Shown: positions 47,501-55,485 of the stretch, piece by piece
How the letters are laid out: every line of letters begins with the position of its first letter
Numbering within the stretch: position 1 is the first letter of the stretch
NCBI GenBank assembly: GCA_017451695.1
Contig: JAFTNW010000037.1
Span: 22,506-86,505 of the forward strand
Source: Bacteroidaceae bacterium
Lineage (GTDB): Bacteria > Bacteroidota > Bacteroidia > Bacteroidales > Bacteroidaceae
DNA length: 64,000 bases
Reading direction: 5' to 3'
The notes under the pieces: generated by a model
Databases searched by the model: none
The model's input: only the letters and a program-made list of their open reading frames with translations
Told to the model about the DNA's origin: nothing
Program-made: the position numbers and the translations under genes

Positions 47501-48345
47501 TCGCGGTTGTATGCGTTAAGGTGCCCCTCGTAGAATCCGAACTTGGGAATAAGCACAGGCTCGCCTGTGAGCTGGTAAAAGTCGTTCAAGAGGGCGATGC
47601 CACAGTTGTTTATCATGAAGAAAACATCGAGATAGTCTGTTTCGTGCATGAGGGTTACCATGTCATTCCGGGTTGCAGCAAAGTCGTATGCTCCCTTTTT
47701 GAATGTGTGCCACATGAATCCATAACCGGCAGTGGACCAAAAGAAAGGTGTGGGCGATGCTACACCGCCATCGGTCCAGCTGTTTTGATTTTCAATGGCT
47801 ATTATGTTCCCTTTATGTGAGAAACGGCCGTTCTGCACACCGCCGCCATAATAGTACTCCTCGGGGGTTGCTTTGAGGGTGAGGGTGGTCTTTGAGTTTT
47901 TGAATTGTGCGGGTGCGCTCTCCTCAAAAGCTATTTTGCCGGTTGCAAGGTCTTTAACCTTCATAAGACCGCTTTTTTTACATACCGTGATGCTTATTTC
48001 TGCTGTGCTGATGCAATAGCATTTGTCGCACTCCTTTACCTCAACCTTTGATACGTTGCGGCGAGGGTTGTTTACAAGGATTTGAGCCTCGGGGGTTGCT
48101 TGAGGGGCGCGTATAATCCCGCCGTTGTCATCGCGGAATATACGGAAGATGTTTTCACCGTAAAAATCTATTGTTACCTGCTGTTTGTTACTTAATTTAA
48201 GTTCAACAGTTGTGGGGTTTATTTTTACTGCTTTGGTAACAGTTGTCTCCTCGTTTGCAGCTGCGGCTTGTATGTTTATGCCTTGTGCAAAGAGCATCAG
48301 TGTTGCAAGAGCAAGAGTCTTTAGCCCTCTTTTTGCGATGTTCAT
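44512..48345 (-). CDS. multimodular GH31 glycoside hydrolase with FN3, F5/8C, dockerin and cohesin-like modules
   Basis: A 1277-residue exported enzyme (signal: LKTLALATLMLFAQGINIQA). Residues ~30-250 are the N-terminal beta-sandwich; the barrel has VRVLKTDVAWVGAGYSFG (probable nucleophile Asp near 418) and YAGIWTGDRSGGEWE (probable acid/base Asp near 468), then a DUF5110-like beta domain to ~790. After that: an FN3-like domain (~860-938, LKPETTYKFNVRAVNKSG), an F5/8 type C domain (~940-1080), a type I dockerin (~1083-1145; PGDINKDKKVDENDLTSYM and GDMNENGLIDAYDISVAAT) and a cohesin-like domain (~1150-1277). The KTDVAW nucleophile context resembles GH31 enzymes acting on alpha-GalNAc in host O-glycans; that substrate is an inference. 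Confidence 0.87.
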   Translation of the reverse strand: MNIAKRGLKTLALATLMLFAQGINIQAAAANEETTVTKAVKINPTTVELKLSNKQQVTIDFYGENIFRIFRDDNGGIIRAPQATPEAQILVNNPRRNVSKVEVKECDKCYCISTAEISITVCKKSGLMKVKDLATGKIAFEESAPAQFKNSKTTLTLKATPEEYYYGGGVQNGRFSHKGNIIAIENQNSWTDGGVASPTPFFWSTAGYGFMWHTFKKGAYDFAATRNDMVTLMHETDYLDVFFMINNCGIALLNDFYQLTGEPVLIPKFGFYEGHLNAYNRDYWKEDTQGGFFYEDGKRYKESQTDNGGIKESLNGEFGKEQYQFSARAVIDRYEAHDMPLGWILPNDGYGAGYGQTETIDGNIQNLREFGDYARAKGVEIGLWTESNLYPREGVNALLQRDIVKEVRDAGVRVLKTDVAWVGAGYSFGLSGVTDVAQIMTYYGNNARPFIISLDGWAGTQRYAGIWTGDRSGGEWEYIRFHIPTYIGSGLAGQPNITSDMDGIFGGNNIPVNVRDYQWKAYTPMMLNMDGWGSSQKYPHVFGEPATSINRTYLKMKAEIMPYAYSIAHEAIDGKPMIRAMFLDYPNNYTHGSATRYQFLYGPYFLVAPIYQETAMDKEGNDIRNGIYLPEGTWIDYFTGEKYNGNCIINYFDVPLWKLPLFVKAGAIIPVTNPHNTPAQVDKSLRMYEFYPAGESSFTEYDDDGTTELYRAGKFTQTTIKQMCDKKGNAIITIEPTTGDFDGFVKEKSTILKINVSQAPKSIAAKVGKKSVKLAKANSIDEFNSGENIYFYDAAPDLNRFATEGSDFANVKIIKNPVVMVKLAKSDVTAAATSITIKGYKFDTPNSHLISEGTLDTPKPVVTDENCQAYTITPSWEKVANADYYEIEFEGRTYTTIKSNELLFEDLKPETTYKFNVRAVNKSGSSEWATIESTTKSNPLEFALTGLAATTTCRNQGGQGPNRLFDFEEGNIWHTVYGESSVPFDMIIDLNGMSTLDKLHYLGREDGGNGTITKAEISYSTNKETWSEPVAVNWERTPDTKVFTFDSNPKARFVKIHVSEAVGNFGSGREMYIFKVPGTETFLPGDINKDKKVDENDLTSYMNYTGLRSSDSDFEYVSIGDMNENGLIDAYDISVAATRIEDGAYANPAQVVAGTITIATDKKNYKAGEEFVITIKGKELAHVNALSLAIPYNVNEYEYITVNTINTANMNNYTKNRMHGNGTTVIYPTFVNVADQPTLNGDIEIATITLKAKKNIKFNLTAIDGVIVDKNLNCVKF

Positions 48346-48419
48346 AATTGTATAGGTTTATCAAATTAATAGTTTGTCTGCTTTTTGTTTAAGTGTATGG
48401 CTCTATGTAAATAGAGATA

Positions 48420-48427
48420 CAAAAATA
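48420..48427 (-). promoter_or_regulatory. predicted -7 box of the GH31 gene
   Basis: TATTTTTG on the minus strand about 75 bp upstream of the GH31 start. No clear -33 TTTG. The remaining divergent region to mutS2 is very AT-rich. Confidence 0.35.
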
Positions 48428-48544
48428 TCGAAAATTTGTGATTTAATGACTATGTTTGCTAAAAATTAACTCTCGCCTTGTATATATATATTTGTCAGTA
48501 TTCTAAATTGCTGTTATTTTTTTTATAATGCTAATATTTTGAGC

Positions 48545-48552
48545 TATCTTCG
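48545..48552 (+). promoter_or_regulatory. predicted -7 box of mutS2
   Basis: TATCTTCG, the same octamer as at the his and nitroreductase promoters, 30 bp ahead of the mutS2 ATG. The -33 position holds TTTT. Confidence 0.5.
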
Positions 48553-48581
48553 CTTTGTTTTTGCCGAATTGTATAAAAAAT

Positions 48582-51092
48582 ATGATATATCCCCGTAATT
48601 TTGAGAATAAAATAGAGTTTGATGTGGTGCGCGGCATGCTCAAGGAGCGATGCCTCTGTGCTCTTGGTCGCGAGAGGGTCGATGAAATGGCCTTTATGAC
48701 CGATTTTGATTATATATCGACGAGGCTTGCCGAGACCGAGGAGTTTGTGCGTATATTGCAGGTGGAGCAGGGCTTTCCGTCCGATTTCTATTTCGATGTG
48801 CGCGAGCCGTTGCAACGCATACGCATAGAGGGTATGTATATGAGTGCCGACGAACTCTTTGCGTTGCGCCGCTCACTCGATACGATAGGGCGCATCTTGT
48901 CGCTCTTGCGCAAGCAGGGTGGCGATGGTTCCGATGGCGAGGATAATCCCCTCTATCCATCACTGCGCCGCTTGGCGGGCGATGTTGAGGCTTTTCCTCT
49001 CATCATACGCAATATTGATAGCATAATAGATAAATTCGGTGCGGTGAAGGATAGTGCATCCCCTGCGTTGGCGCGCATACGCGGCGAGCTTGTGCGCACA
49101 TCGGGCAGTATCTCGCGCACGCTTAACACGATTTTGCGCCGTGCACAGGCCGATGGGCTTGTGGAAAAGGATGCGGCTCCCACCTTCCGCGACGGGCGCT
49201 TGGTTATTCCCGTGGCCCCCGCCCTCAAACGCAAGATGGGTGGTATTGTGCATGACGAGTCGGCAAGCGGAAAAACCGTATTTATTGAGCCTGCCGAGGT
49301 GGTTGAGGCCAACAATCGTATTCGCGAATTGGAGGCCGAGGAGAAACGCGAGGTCATTGCCATTCTCACCGCCTTTTCGGCCGAATTGCGCCCGTCGGTG
49401 CCCTCGCTCATGCAGGCATACGGCTTCTTGGGTGAGATGGATTTCATACGCGCAAAAGCAGAACTTGCAATAAGTTTCAATGCCATAAAACCAATATTGG
49501 AAAAGAGGCCCATGATGGATTGGGGCGCGGCGGTTCATCCCTTGCTCGAGGTATCGTTGCGCAAGCATGGCCGTCGTATGTCGCCACTTGATATAGAACT
49601 CGATGGGGAACGTCGCATATTACTTATTTCGGGCCCTAATGCGGGTGGTAAGTCGGTGTGTCTTAAAACGGCGGGCCTGCTGCAATATATGTTGCAATGT
49701 GGTATGTTGGTGCCGTTGCACGAACGCAGCCGTGCGGGGCTTTTCAAGAATATGTTTATTGACATAGGCGATGAACAGAGTATTGAAGACGACCTCAGCA
49801 CCTATTCGAGCCATCTGCTCAACATGAAGTTCACGCTGAAGAATTGCGATAACTCCTCTCTTATACTTATAGACGAGTTTGGCAGTGGCACGGAACCGCT
49901 GATAGGTGCCGCCATTGCCGAGGCACTGCTCAAACGCTTTAACGAGCGTGGAGCGTTCGGCATTATAACCACACACTACCAGAATTTGAAACATTTTGCC
50001 GATTCCACCGCGGGGGTTGTAAACGGTGCCATGCTGTACGACCGTGGCGAGATGCGCCCTCTCTTTCAGTTGCAGATAGGCAACCCCGGCAGTTCCTTTG
50101 CCGTGGAGATTGCCCGCAAGATAGGCTTGCCCGAGGATGTGATAACCGATGCCTCGGAGATAGTGGGTAGCGATTACATTCGTTCCGACAAATATTTGCA
50201 GGATATAGTGCGCGATAAGCGTTATTGGGAAACAAAGCGCAAGAACGTACACCAAAAAGAGAAGGAACTCGATGAAATTCTGGGCAAGGTACAGGAGTCG
50301 TCGGATGAATTGAAGAAGAGCCGTAAGCAGATATTGAAGGATGCCCGCGAAGAGGCCGAGAAACTGTTGCGCGAGGCCAATGCAAAGATAGAAAACACCA
50401 TACGCAGTATAGTGGAGGCAAAAGCCGAGAAGGAGAAAACACGTAAGGCGCGCCAGGAATTGCGCGATTTCAGCAAGGAGATAGAAGAACTTGCCAAGCA
50501 ACAGCAACAGATGCAGACCGACCGTGAAATGGCAAAAATTCTTGCCCGTCAAGAACGTAAAAAGAGCGGTAAAAAGGAGAAAAACGGCCCCATGCAATCA
50601 CAGACGGCCACGCACGAACCCAAAAAGCCTGTATTGCAGCCAGGTATGTATGTGCGTATCGACGGGCAACAGGCTGTGGGCGAGATTCTTTCAGTAAACA
50701 AGGCGGCAGCTGTGGTGCGTTTCGGAGCTATAAAATCCACCGTTTCCATCGAGCGTTTGCACCTTGCCGATGCTCCCAAAGAGGAGGTGCGCAAGGTGTC
50801 GTTCCTCACAACCGAAACGCAACAGCAACTGCATAATAAACGCCTCAATTTCAAGGCCGATATAGATATTCGCGGCATGCGTGGCGACGAGGCTGTGCAG
50901 GCCGTAACTTACTTTCTCGACGATGCCGTGGTGTGCAATGTTCATCAGTTGCGCGTGTTGCACGGCACCGGTAATGGCATATTGCGTTCGCTTGTGCGGC
51001 AGTACTTGAGCACGGTGCCTTTTGTGCGCTCTTTCCACGACGAGCATGTGCAGTTTGGCGGTGCGGGCATCACGGTGATAGAATTGGAGTAG
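48582..51092 (+). CDS. mutS2: MutS2 family protein (Smr-domain ATPase/endonuclease)
   Basis: An 836-residue protein. Core and clamp regions lead to the ATPase: LLISGPNAGGKSVCLKTAGL (Walker A near 350), SLILIDEFGSGTEPLIGA (Walker B near 427) and IITTHYQNLKHFA (H-loop). A long coiled coil (~520-650), with EEAEKLLREANAKIENTIRS, connects to a KOW-like segment (PGMYVRIDGQQAVGEIL) and the C-terminal Smr domain with DIRGMRGDEAVQAVTYFLDD and VLHGTGNGILRSLV. MutS2 suppresses recombination and, in Firmicutes, also rescues collided ribosomes. The ATG at 48582 gives the family start MIYPRNFENKIEF; nine upstream residues of a longer frame are discarded. Confidence 0.95.
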   Translation: MIYPRNFENKIEFDVVRGMLKERCLCALGRERVDEMAFMTDFDYISTRLAETEEFVRILQVEQGFPSDFYFDVREPLQRIRIEGMYMSADELFALRRSLDTIGRILSLLRKQGGDGSDGEDNPLYPSLRRLAGDVEAFPLIIRNIDSIIDKFGAVKDSASPALARIRGELVRTSGSISRTLNTILRRAQADGLVEKDAAPTFRDGRLVIPVAPALKRKMGGIVHDESASGKTVFIEPAEVVEANNRIRELEAEEKREVIAILTAFSAELRPSVPSLMQAYGFLGEMDFIRAKAELAISFNAIKPILEKRPMMDWGAAVHPLLEVSLRKHGRRMSPLDIELDGERRILLISGPNAGGKSVCLKTAGLLQYMLQCGMLVPLHERSRAGLFKNMFIDIGDEQSIEDDLSTYSSHLLNMKFTLKNCDNSSLILIDEFGSGTEPLIGAAIAEALLKRFNERGAFGIITTHYQNLKHFADSTAGVVNGAMLYDRGEMRPLFQLQIGNPGSSFAVEIARKIGLPEDVITDASEIVGSDYIRSDKYLQDIVRDKRYWETKRKNVHQKEKELDEILGKVQESSDELKKSRKQILKDAREEAEKLLREANAKIENTIRSIVEAKAEKEKTRKARQELRDFSKEIEELAKQQQQMQTDREMAKILARQERKKSGKKEKNGPMQSQTATHEPKKPVLQPGMYVRIDGQQAVGEILSVNKAAAVVRFGAIKSTVSIERLHLADAPKEEVRKVSFLTTETQQQLHNKRLNFKADIDIRGMRGDEAVQAVTYFLDDAVVCNVHQLRVLHGTGNGILRSLVRQYLSTVPFVRSFHDEHVQFGGAGITVIELE

Positions 51093-51126
51093 ATACATCA
51101 GTCGTAAATAATCAATTTATAAAACC

Positions 51127-51744
51127 ATGAATATGAGACTATTATTGTTTTCTGTTTTTATGACAATGGCCGTTGTGGCTTTCCCTCAAAGTAATTATGG
51201 TACCAAAAAGGTTACAAACAACAATGGAACAGAAACGCACGTATCGACCCGCCAATGTGTTTTGTGTCGTGGAACAGGTGAGTGTAGTTCGTGCGATGGA
51301 ACAGGGCTGCCGATTTGCAAATATGCAAGTGCGTATGCTCAAAGATCTATAAGCAACTATTATAGTTCCTGTCCTATGTGTGGCGGTAATGGCAAGTGCA
51401 GAACTTGCGGCGGCAGCGGCATCCGGCAGAGTGTGATGTTTATCGATAAAAAGACCGGGCATTACGAGTTCTCGGCTACCGATGGCTCATATCGCAGCAT
51501 AGGTAATATCAACGAAAATAAATATTCTTCCGATGATGATGACGATTACGAAGATAGCAATAACACGCGTCGTACCGGTGGCGGAAACTCCTGCATAATG
51601 TGTGATGGTAAGGGGGAGTATTTGGATTATGTACCTACGACGTTAGATACCTGGTACTATTGCTCATATTGTAAAAAAAGACATTTGGGAAAACATCGCT
51701 ATGTCAGGTGCAGAGAGTGTAGGGGTACCGGGGTTATTAAATGA
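51127..51744 (+). CDS. secreted protein with DnaJ-type CxxCxGxG zinc-finger-like motifs
   Basis: A 205-residue protein with a signal peptide (LLLFSVFMTMAVVAFPQS). Three pairs of Cys motifs are visible: CVLCRGTGECSSCDGTG, CPMCGGNGKCRTCGGSG and, near the C-terminus, CIMCDGKGEYLDYV with CSYCKKRH and CRECRGTGVIK. These CxxCxGxG repeats are those of the DnaJ central zinc domain, which binds unfolded chains or acts as a disulfide reductase-like surface. An acidic DDDDDYED linker separates the blocks. No J-domain is present. In the periplasm the Cys residues may bind zinc or form disulfides. It follows mutS2 by 35 bp. Confidence 0.75.
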   Translation: MNMRLLLFSVFMTMAVVAFPQSNYGTKKVTNNNGTETHVSTRQCVLCRGTGECSSCDGTGLPICKYASAYAQRSISNYYSSCPMCGGNGKCRTCGGSGIRQSVMFIDKKTGHYEFSATDGSYRSIGNINENKYSSDDDDDYEDSNNTRRTGGGNSCIMCDGKGEYLDYVPTTLDTWYYCSYCKKRHLGKHRYVRCRECRGTGVIK

Positions 51745-51753
51745 TATCTTTGG

Positions 51754-51790
51754 TATGTAAAAAGGAGTGCTTTGCACTCCTTTTTACATA
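51754..51790. terminator. bidirectional terminator between the zinc-finger-like gene and the SIMPL gene
   Basis: TATGTAAAAAGGAGTGC (51754-51770) pairs perfectly with GCACTCCTTTTTACATA (51774-51790), between convergent genes. Confidence 0.85.
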
Positions 51791-51809
51791 TTGGGTTATG
51801 TCGTGAAAT

Positions 51810-52523
51810 CTATTCGTTCAGCAGGAACTTTACATTCACATTTACCGTATAGGTTATTTTGCCTATCTCTATTTGCGGGCCGCTCTCGGCTGCAAGGTCG
51901 GCACTCTCCTCGGCCATAAGCATGGTGTTGCGTGCCTTGTAGAGGCGTGGTTGGGCATTGCCGCTTGAATATTTGTTTGAACTTATGGTAAGTGCCGGGC
52001 CAATGCTCTGTCCTATTGCTTCTGCAAGGTTGGCAGCCTCTTCTTTTGCACTTTTCATAGCCTTTGCGGCAAGCTCCTTGTAAATTTCATTCTCTTTTGT
52101 GTAGTTGGTGCGCATGAGCTGTATGTTGGTTATGCCTTCGGCTTCGAGGGCGGCAATCACCCTCTGCATGGTGGATGCGCTGCCAAGTTTAAGCATGTAT
52201 GTGGCGCTGGTGCGCGGGGTTATGCTGCGCTTGAATGTGGAGTAGGTTATTTCGCTGCCCATGTAGTTGAGCGAGAGAGCCTCCTCTACATTTATTCCAA
52301 GTGTTTCCAAGGCTTTAATCATTGCTTGTTGCAACTGCTCCACACTCTTTTTCCCTTTGTTATCCTTCTCGTTTATGGTTATGCTCACAAATAGCTCATC
52401 GGGGGTAACCTTCTGCTCGCAAGTGGAGTTTTGCATTATGTATGGGCGTTCGTCAATTTGGGCAAATGTGCTCAATGGGGCAGCCATTATTGCAATGACT
52501 GCGAATTTTAGAATTCTTTTCAT
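51810..52523 (-). CDS. SIMPL (DUF541) domain-containing exported protein
   Basis: A 237-residue protein with a signal peptide (ILKFAVIAIMAAPLSTFAQ). The mature part shows the SIMPL layout: CEQKVTPDELFVSITINEKDNKG, a central VEQLQQAMIKALETLGINVEEAL helix, and LAAKAMKSAKEEAANLAEAIGQSIG followed by IGKITYTVNVNVKFLLNE. The fold forms large ring-like periplasmic oligomers in some species; the biochemical role is unclear, with links to stress tolerance. The start MKRILKF at 52523 is chosen over a Met 31 codons earlier because it begins the signal peptide. Confidence 0.85.
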   Translation of the reverse strand: MKRILKFAVIAIMAAPLSTFAQIDERPYIMQNSTCEQKVTPDELFVSITINEKDNKGKKSVEQLQQAMIKALETLGINVEEALSLNYMGSEITYSTFKRSITPRTSATYMLKLGSASTMQRVIAALEAEGITNIQLMRTNYTKENEIYKELAAKAMKSAKEEAANLAEAIGQSIGPALTISSNKYSSGNAQPRLYKARNTMLMAEESADLAAESGPQIEIGKITYTVNVNVKFLLNE

Positions 52524-52840
52524 TGTTGTTCCTTTTTTGATTATGCTTGCAATTTTATGCTTTTGAAATAAAACAAACAAATGGTGCAACCCTTTTCTGC
52601 GGATTTTTAACACCATTTGTCTGTTTGCCTGCCTATTTTAATAATATTAAGACTCTATGATTACAGAGTTAAAATAGCAGAGAGATAAATCCTATTATTA
52701 TAAATATTATAAAGAATACCGTGCTGATGCAGGCGAATACTGCACCCCATAGTAAAAGAATTATGCCGGTGTATGTGCCCAGTAGTACAATTATCGTGGA
52801 TGTTTATTTCTTGTTGTTATTATAGTGGTTTATGTCCGGC

Positions 52841-53758
52841 TTATACATCGCGTGTGGCACGTTTCCTGTATTCCAACGGCGATTGCCCTGTCTTTTTTTT
52901 GAAGAATGTGGAGAATTGTCCCAGGCACTCGAAATGGAGCTGCTCGGCAATCTGGGCGATGCTTAAATTGGTGGAGTAGAGCAGTTCCTTTGCTTTTGCC
53001 ACCTTTAATTCAAGGCGGTATTGGCCTGGTGATATTCCACAAGTGCGCTTGAATTCCCTGCGGAAAAGGGAGTAACTGATATTGAGCGATGTGGCAATCT
53101 CTTCGAGTGTGTGGGTGCCGTTTGTATCCTCCTTTATAATAGCTTTTGCCTGGTTTATGATGCGTGTCATGTAGCTGTCGCCAAAGGAGTGGTTGAGATT
53201 TTCGTAATATACCCCGCCTATGAGCGAGAAGGCAAGCCCTGCCGCCATCTGCTGGTAGCCTTTTCTTTCGCTGTTTACAATATCCAATATTTGGTGGTAG
53301 GTGTTGGTTATTCTCTCGTCCACGCCCACGCGGAAAACACAATTTTTGAATGTGAAGAACCCCGCCTTTATCTTATCGTCGATGATGCTGCCGTTGAATC
53401 CTATCCAATGGTTGTTCCACCCACTCTCTGCGTCGGGGGTAAAGGAGTGCCACTCGCCGGGGAAGAGCATGAACATGGTGCCGGCCTCTATTTTTGTTCT
53501 GGAGCATGATGCGCTCTCAAAATATCCGCTGCCGCGAGTTATATATACAAGCTGGTATTCATTGAGCACGCGTCGCCCATCTTCGGTGAATTTATATCCG
53601 TCGGGGTGATTGGCAAATGGATCCTTTTCTCCTGCATAAATGTGCTGGAATCCCACGGTGGTTACTGCCAATCCCCACGATTTATCTCTGGGTGATATTT
53701 GCAGATATTTGAATTGTTCTGTTTTGGCGTTTTTCTCAGTTGTTTTTTCTTCTTTCAT
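52841..53758 (-). CDS. AraC family transcriptional regulator
   Basis: A 305-residue regulator. Residues ~20-170 form a cupin-like ligand-binding domain (LVYITRGSGYFESASC, GTMFMLFPGEWHSFTPD, NNHWIGFNG). The last ~100 residues carry two helix-turn-helix units: THTLEEIATSLNISYSLFRREF and LSIAQIAEQLHFECLGQFSTFF, followed by KKKTGQSPLEYRK, the family signature. AraC proteins of this type usually sense a sugar and activate a nearby gene. Divergently transcribed 232 bp away from the porin gene, which may be its target. Confidence 0.92.
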   Translation of the reverse strand: MKEEKTTEKNAKTEQFKYLQISPRDKSWGLAVTTVGFQHIYAGEKDPFANHPDGYKFTEDGRRVLNEYQLVYITRGSGYFESASCSRTKIEAGTMFMLFPGEWHSFTPDAESGWNNHWIGFNGSIIDDKIKAGFFTFKNCVFRVGVDERITNTYHQILDIVNSERKGYQQMAAGLAFSLIGGVYYENLNHSFGDSYMTRIINQAKAIIKEDTNGTHTLEEIATSLNISYSLFRREFKRTCGISPGQYRLELKVAKAKELLYSTNLSIAQIAEQLHFECLGQFSTFFKKKTGQSPLEYRKRATRDV

Positions 53759-53990
53759 CTTTAGTTGTTGTAAAGTGTATATTACAAAGAAAATAAAAAA
53801 AGTTTATATGTTGCTCCAAAGTGCAAAGTTTTTTTGAAAAAACTTAAAAAATATAAATTCAATTAAATTGGCAATCTAATACTTATATATAATATATGTG
53901 CCCCGATAGTTTGTACTTTACCTTGTGTCGGCAAACATTTCTTTTGTTTTGTTTGTTTCTCTCTCTGTAAACTTTCAAACAAATAAAATT

Positions 53991-55265
53991 ATGAAAAAAC
54001 TTTTAAAGGCAACAATGCTTTTTGTTTGCGCGTGCCTGACAGGCTCGGCCGTTTGCGCACAGGATTGGGTGAAACCAAAGGATGAACCCGTATCTCTGAT
54101 TTGCATCAGTGAGACAATAAACGAAGCTCCCGATGTGGTGGAAATATTCCAAACTTCGCAGAGTAATTATTATCACGACCCGCGTGCACCACGCTTTGTG
54201 CTTGTCGATCAGGAGGGCAAGTGGGGCTTGGGTATCGGTGGTTATCTGCAAACTACCTTTGAGTATGATTTCGGCGGTTCGGTGGATAATGTCGATTTCC
54301 TCCCCTCGGCAATAGACAGGAGTGGTGTTTCGTCGAGCCAATATCAGATGGATATGTCCAGCTCAACCATTTTTATGAAATTGGTTGGTCGCAGTAAGGT
54401 GTTCGGCGATTTTTATGTCTTTACATCGGGTAATTGGCGTGGCGAAGGCGATGATTTTCGCTTGCACAATATGTATATGAGTACCAAATATTTAACCTTT
54501 GGTTACACAACCGGTGCCTTTATGGACCTTGAGGCTTGTCCTGTAACGGTGGATTATGGTGGCCCCTGCGGTATGGCGTTTTATCGTACAACTCAGTTGC
54601 GCTTGAAGTATGCAACGTCGTGGGGTATGTCTATGGGATTGGGTATTGAGGCTTCCAAACCACAGGGTACCAATACCGAATATTCAAATATCACAAGCCA
54701 ACGTATGCCCAATATTCCTGTGTACGTGCAGTACGATTTCAACGAGAACAACCATGTCAGATTGGCGGGTGTTGTGCGCAACTTATCTTATCGCAACAAT
54801 GTAACAGGCGACAAGCATAATAAATATGCTTGGGGTGTGCAGGCAAGCCTTTTGGGTACCATTGGCAAGTTGCAGTTGAAGGGACAGTTTACAATGGGTA
54901 AGGGTATAGGCTCATATATCAATAATGTCTCTAACGTGGGTGTTGACCTTGTTCCCGCTGCCGAGCAGGGCCGCATGACAATGCTGCGCACCGATGCATG
55001 GTATGTGGGCTTGCAGTATAATGTAAGTTCAAAATTCTTTGCAACAGCAACATACAGCCAAACAACATTGCACTCCAACAGCGGTTATTCCGATGCCAAC
55101 CCCTCGGCCTACCGTCGCGGACAATATGTGGTTGCCAACATGTTCTACAATGTGAGCAAAAATATGCAGGTGGGTCTTGAATACTTGCATGGCTGGCGTT
55201 CCGATTTCGATGGCGAGAAGGATGGAGCCAACCGTATAAATCTTGCTGCAAGATATAATTTCTAA
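53991..55265 (+). CDS. outer-membrane porin-like protein
   Basis: A 424-residue protein with a signal peptide (LKATMLFVCACLTGSAVCAQ). The mature part is rich in amphipathic strands alternating aromatic and polar residues (TFEYDFGG, RLKYATSWGMSMGLGIE, VYVQYDFNENNHVRLAGVV, YVGLQYNVSSKFFATATYS) and ends in the aromatic residue of ARYNF, the typical C-terminal outer-membrane barrel signal. Length fits a 16-strand porin. Its position just ahead of two phosphate transporters suggests an anion or phosphate channel, but no specific ligand can be read. The start MKKLLKATM at 53991 replaces a longer frame beginning 66 bp upstream. Divergent from the AraC gene. Confidence 0.82.
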   Translation: MKKLLKATMLFVCACLTGSAVCAQDWVKPKDEPVSLICISETINEAPDVVEIFQTSQSNYYHDPRAPRFVLVDQEGKWGLGIGGYLQTTFEYDFGGSVDNVDFLPSAIDRSGVSSSQYQMDMSSSTIFMKLVGRSKVFGDFYVFTSGNWRGEGDDFRLHNMYMSTKYLTFGYTTGAFMDLEACPVTVDYGGPCGMAFYRTTQLRLKYATSWGMSMGLGIEASKPQGTNTEYSNITSQRMPNIPVYVQYDFNENNHVRLAGVVRNLSYRNNVTGDKHNKYAWGVQASLLGTIGKLQLKGQFTMGKGIGSYINNVSNVGVDLVPAAEQGRMTMLRTDAWYVGLQYNVSSKFFATATYSQTTLHSNSGYSDANPSAYRRGQYVVANMFYNVSKNMQVGLEYLHGWRSDFDGEKDGANRINLAARYNF

Positions 55266-55290
55266 AAACTTTTCATCCTTTTTATATATT

Positions 55291-55337
55291 ACAAGCGGTT
55301 GCCGTTTATCCTTTCGGGGGGATCGGTATCCGCTTGT
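55291..55337 (+). terminator. imperfect hairpin after the porin gene
   Basis: ACAAGCGG (55291-55298) pairs with CCGCTTGT (55330-55337), with an inner stem formed by ATCCTTT and GGGGGAT. It is followed by AACATTTTTG and probably ends the porin transcript; it abuts the repeat array at 55334. Confidence 0.55.
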
Positions 55338-55362
55338 AACATTTTTGTAACAAAAACGTAAT
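55334..55362 (+). promoter_or_regulatory. Pho-box-like direct-repeat array upstream of the first PiT gene
   Basis: TTGTAAC at 55334-55340, TTGTAAC at 55345-55351 and ACGTAAT at 55356-55362 recur at exact 11-bp intervals, separated by AT-only tetramers ATTT and AAAA. This is the layout of PhoB/OmpR-family binding sites (7 bp + 4 bp AT spacer). It sits about 124 bp ahead of the PiT ATG. An OmpR-type regulator gene lies 5.8 kb downstream. Confidence 0.55.
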
Positions 55363-55485
55363 AGCGAGGTAATTTTTATATCTGAATTTTGCAATTGGAA
55401 AAGACTCATGAACTGCCGGGTTGATGTTTTGTCGAGATGCGAGTTGTCCGTACCATTTTTGCGTATAATGTTATAATATAAAAAT

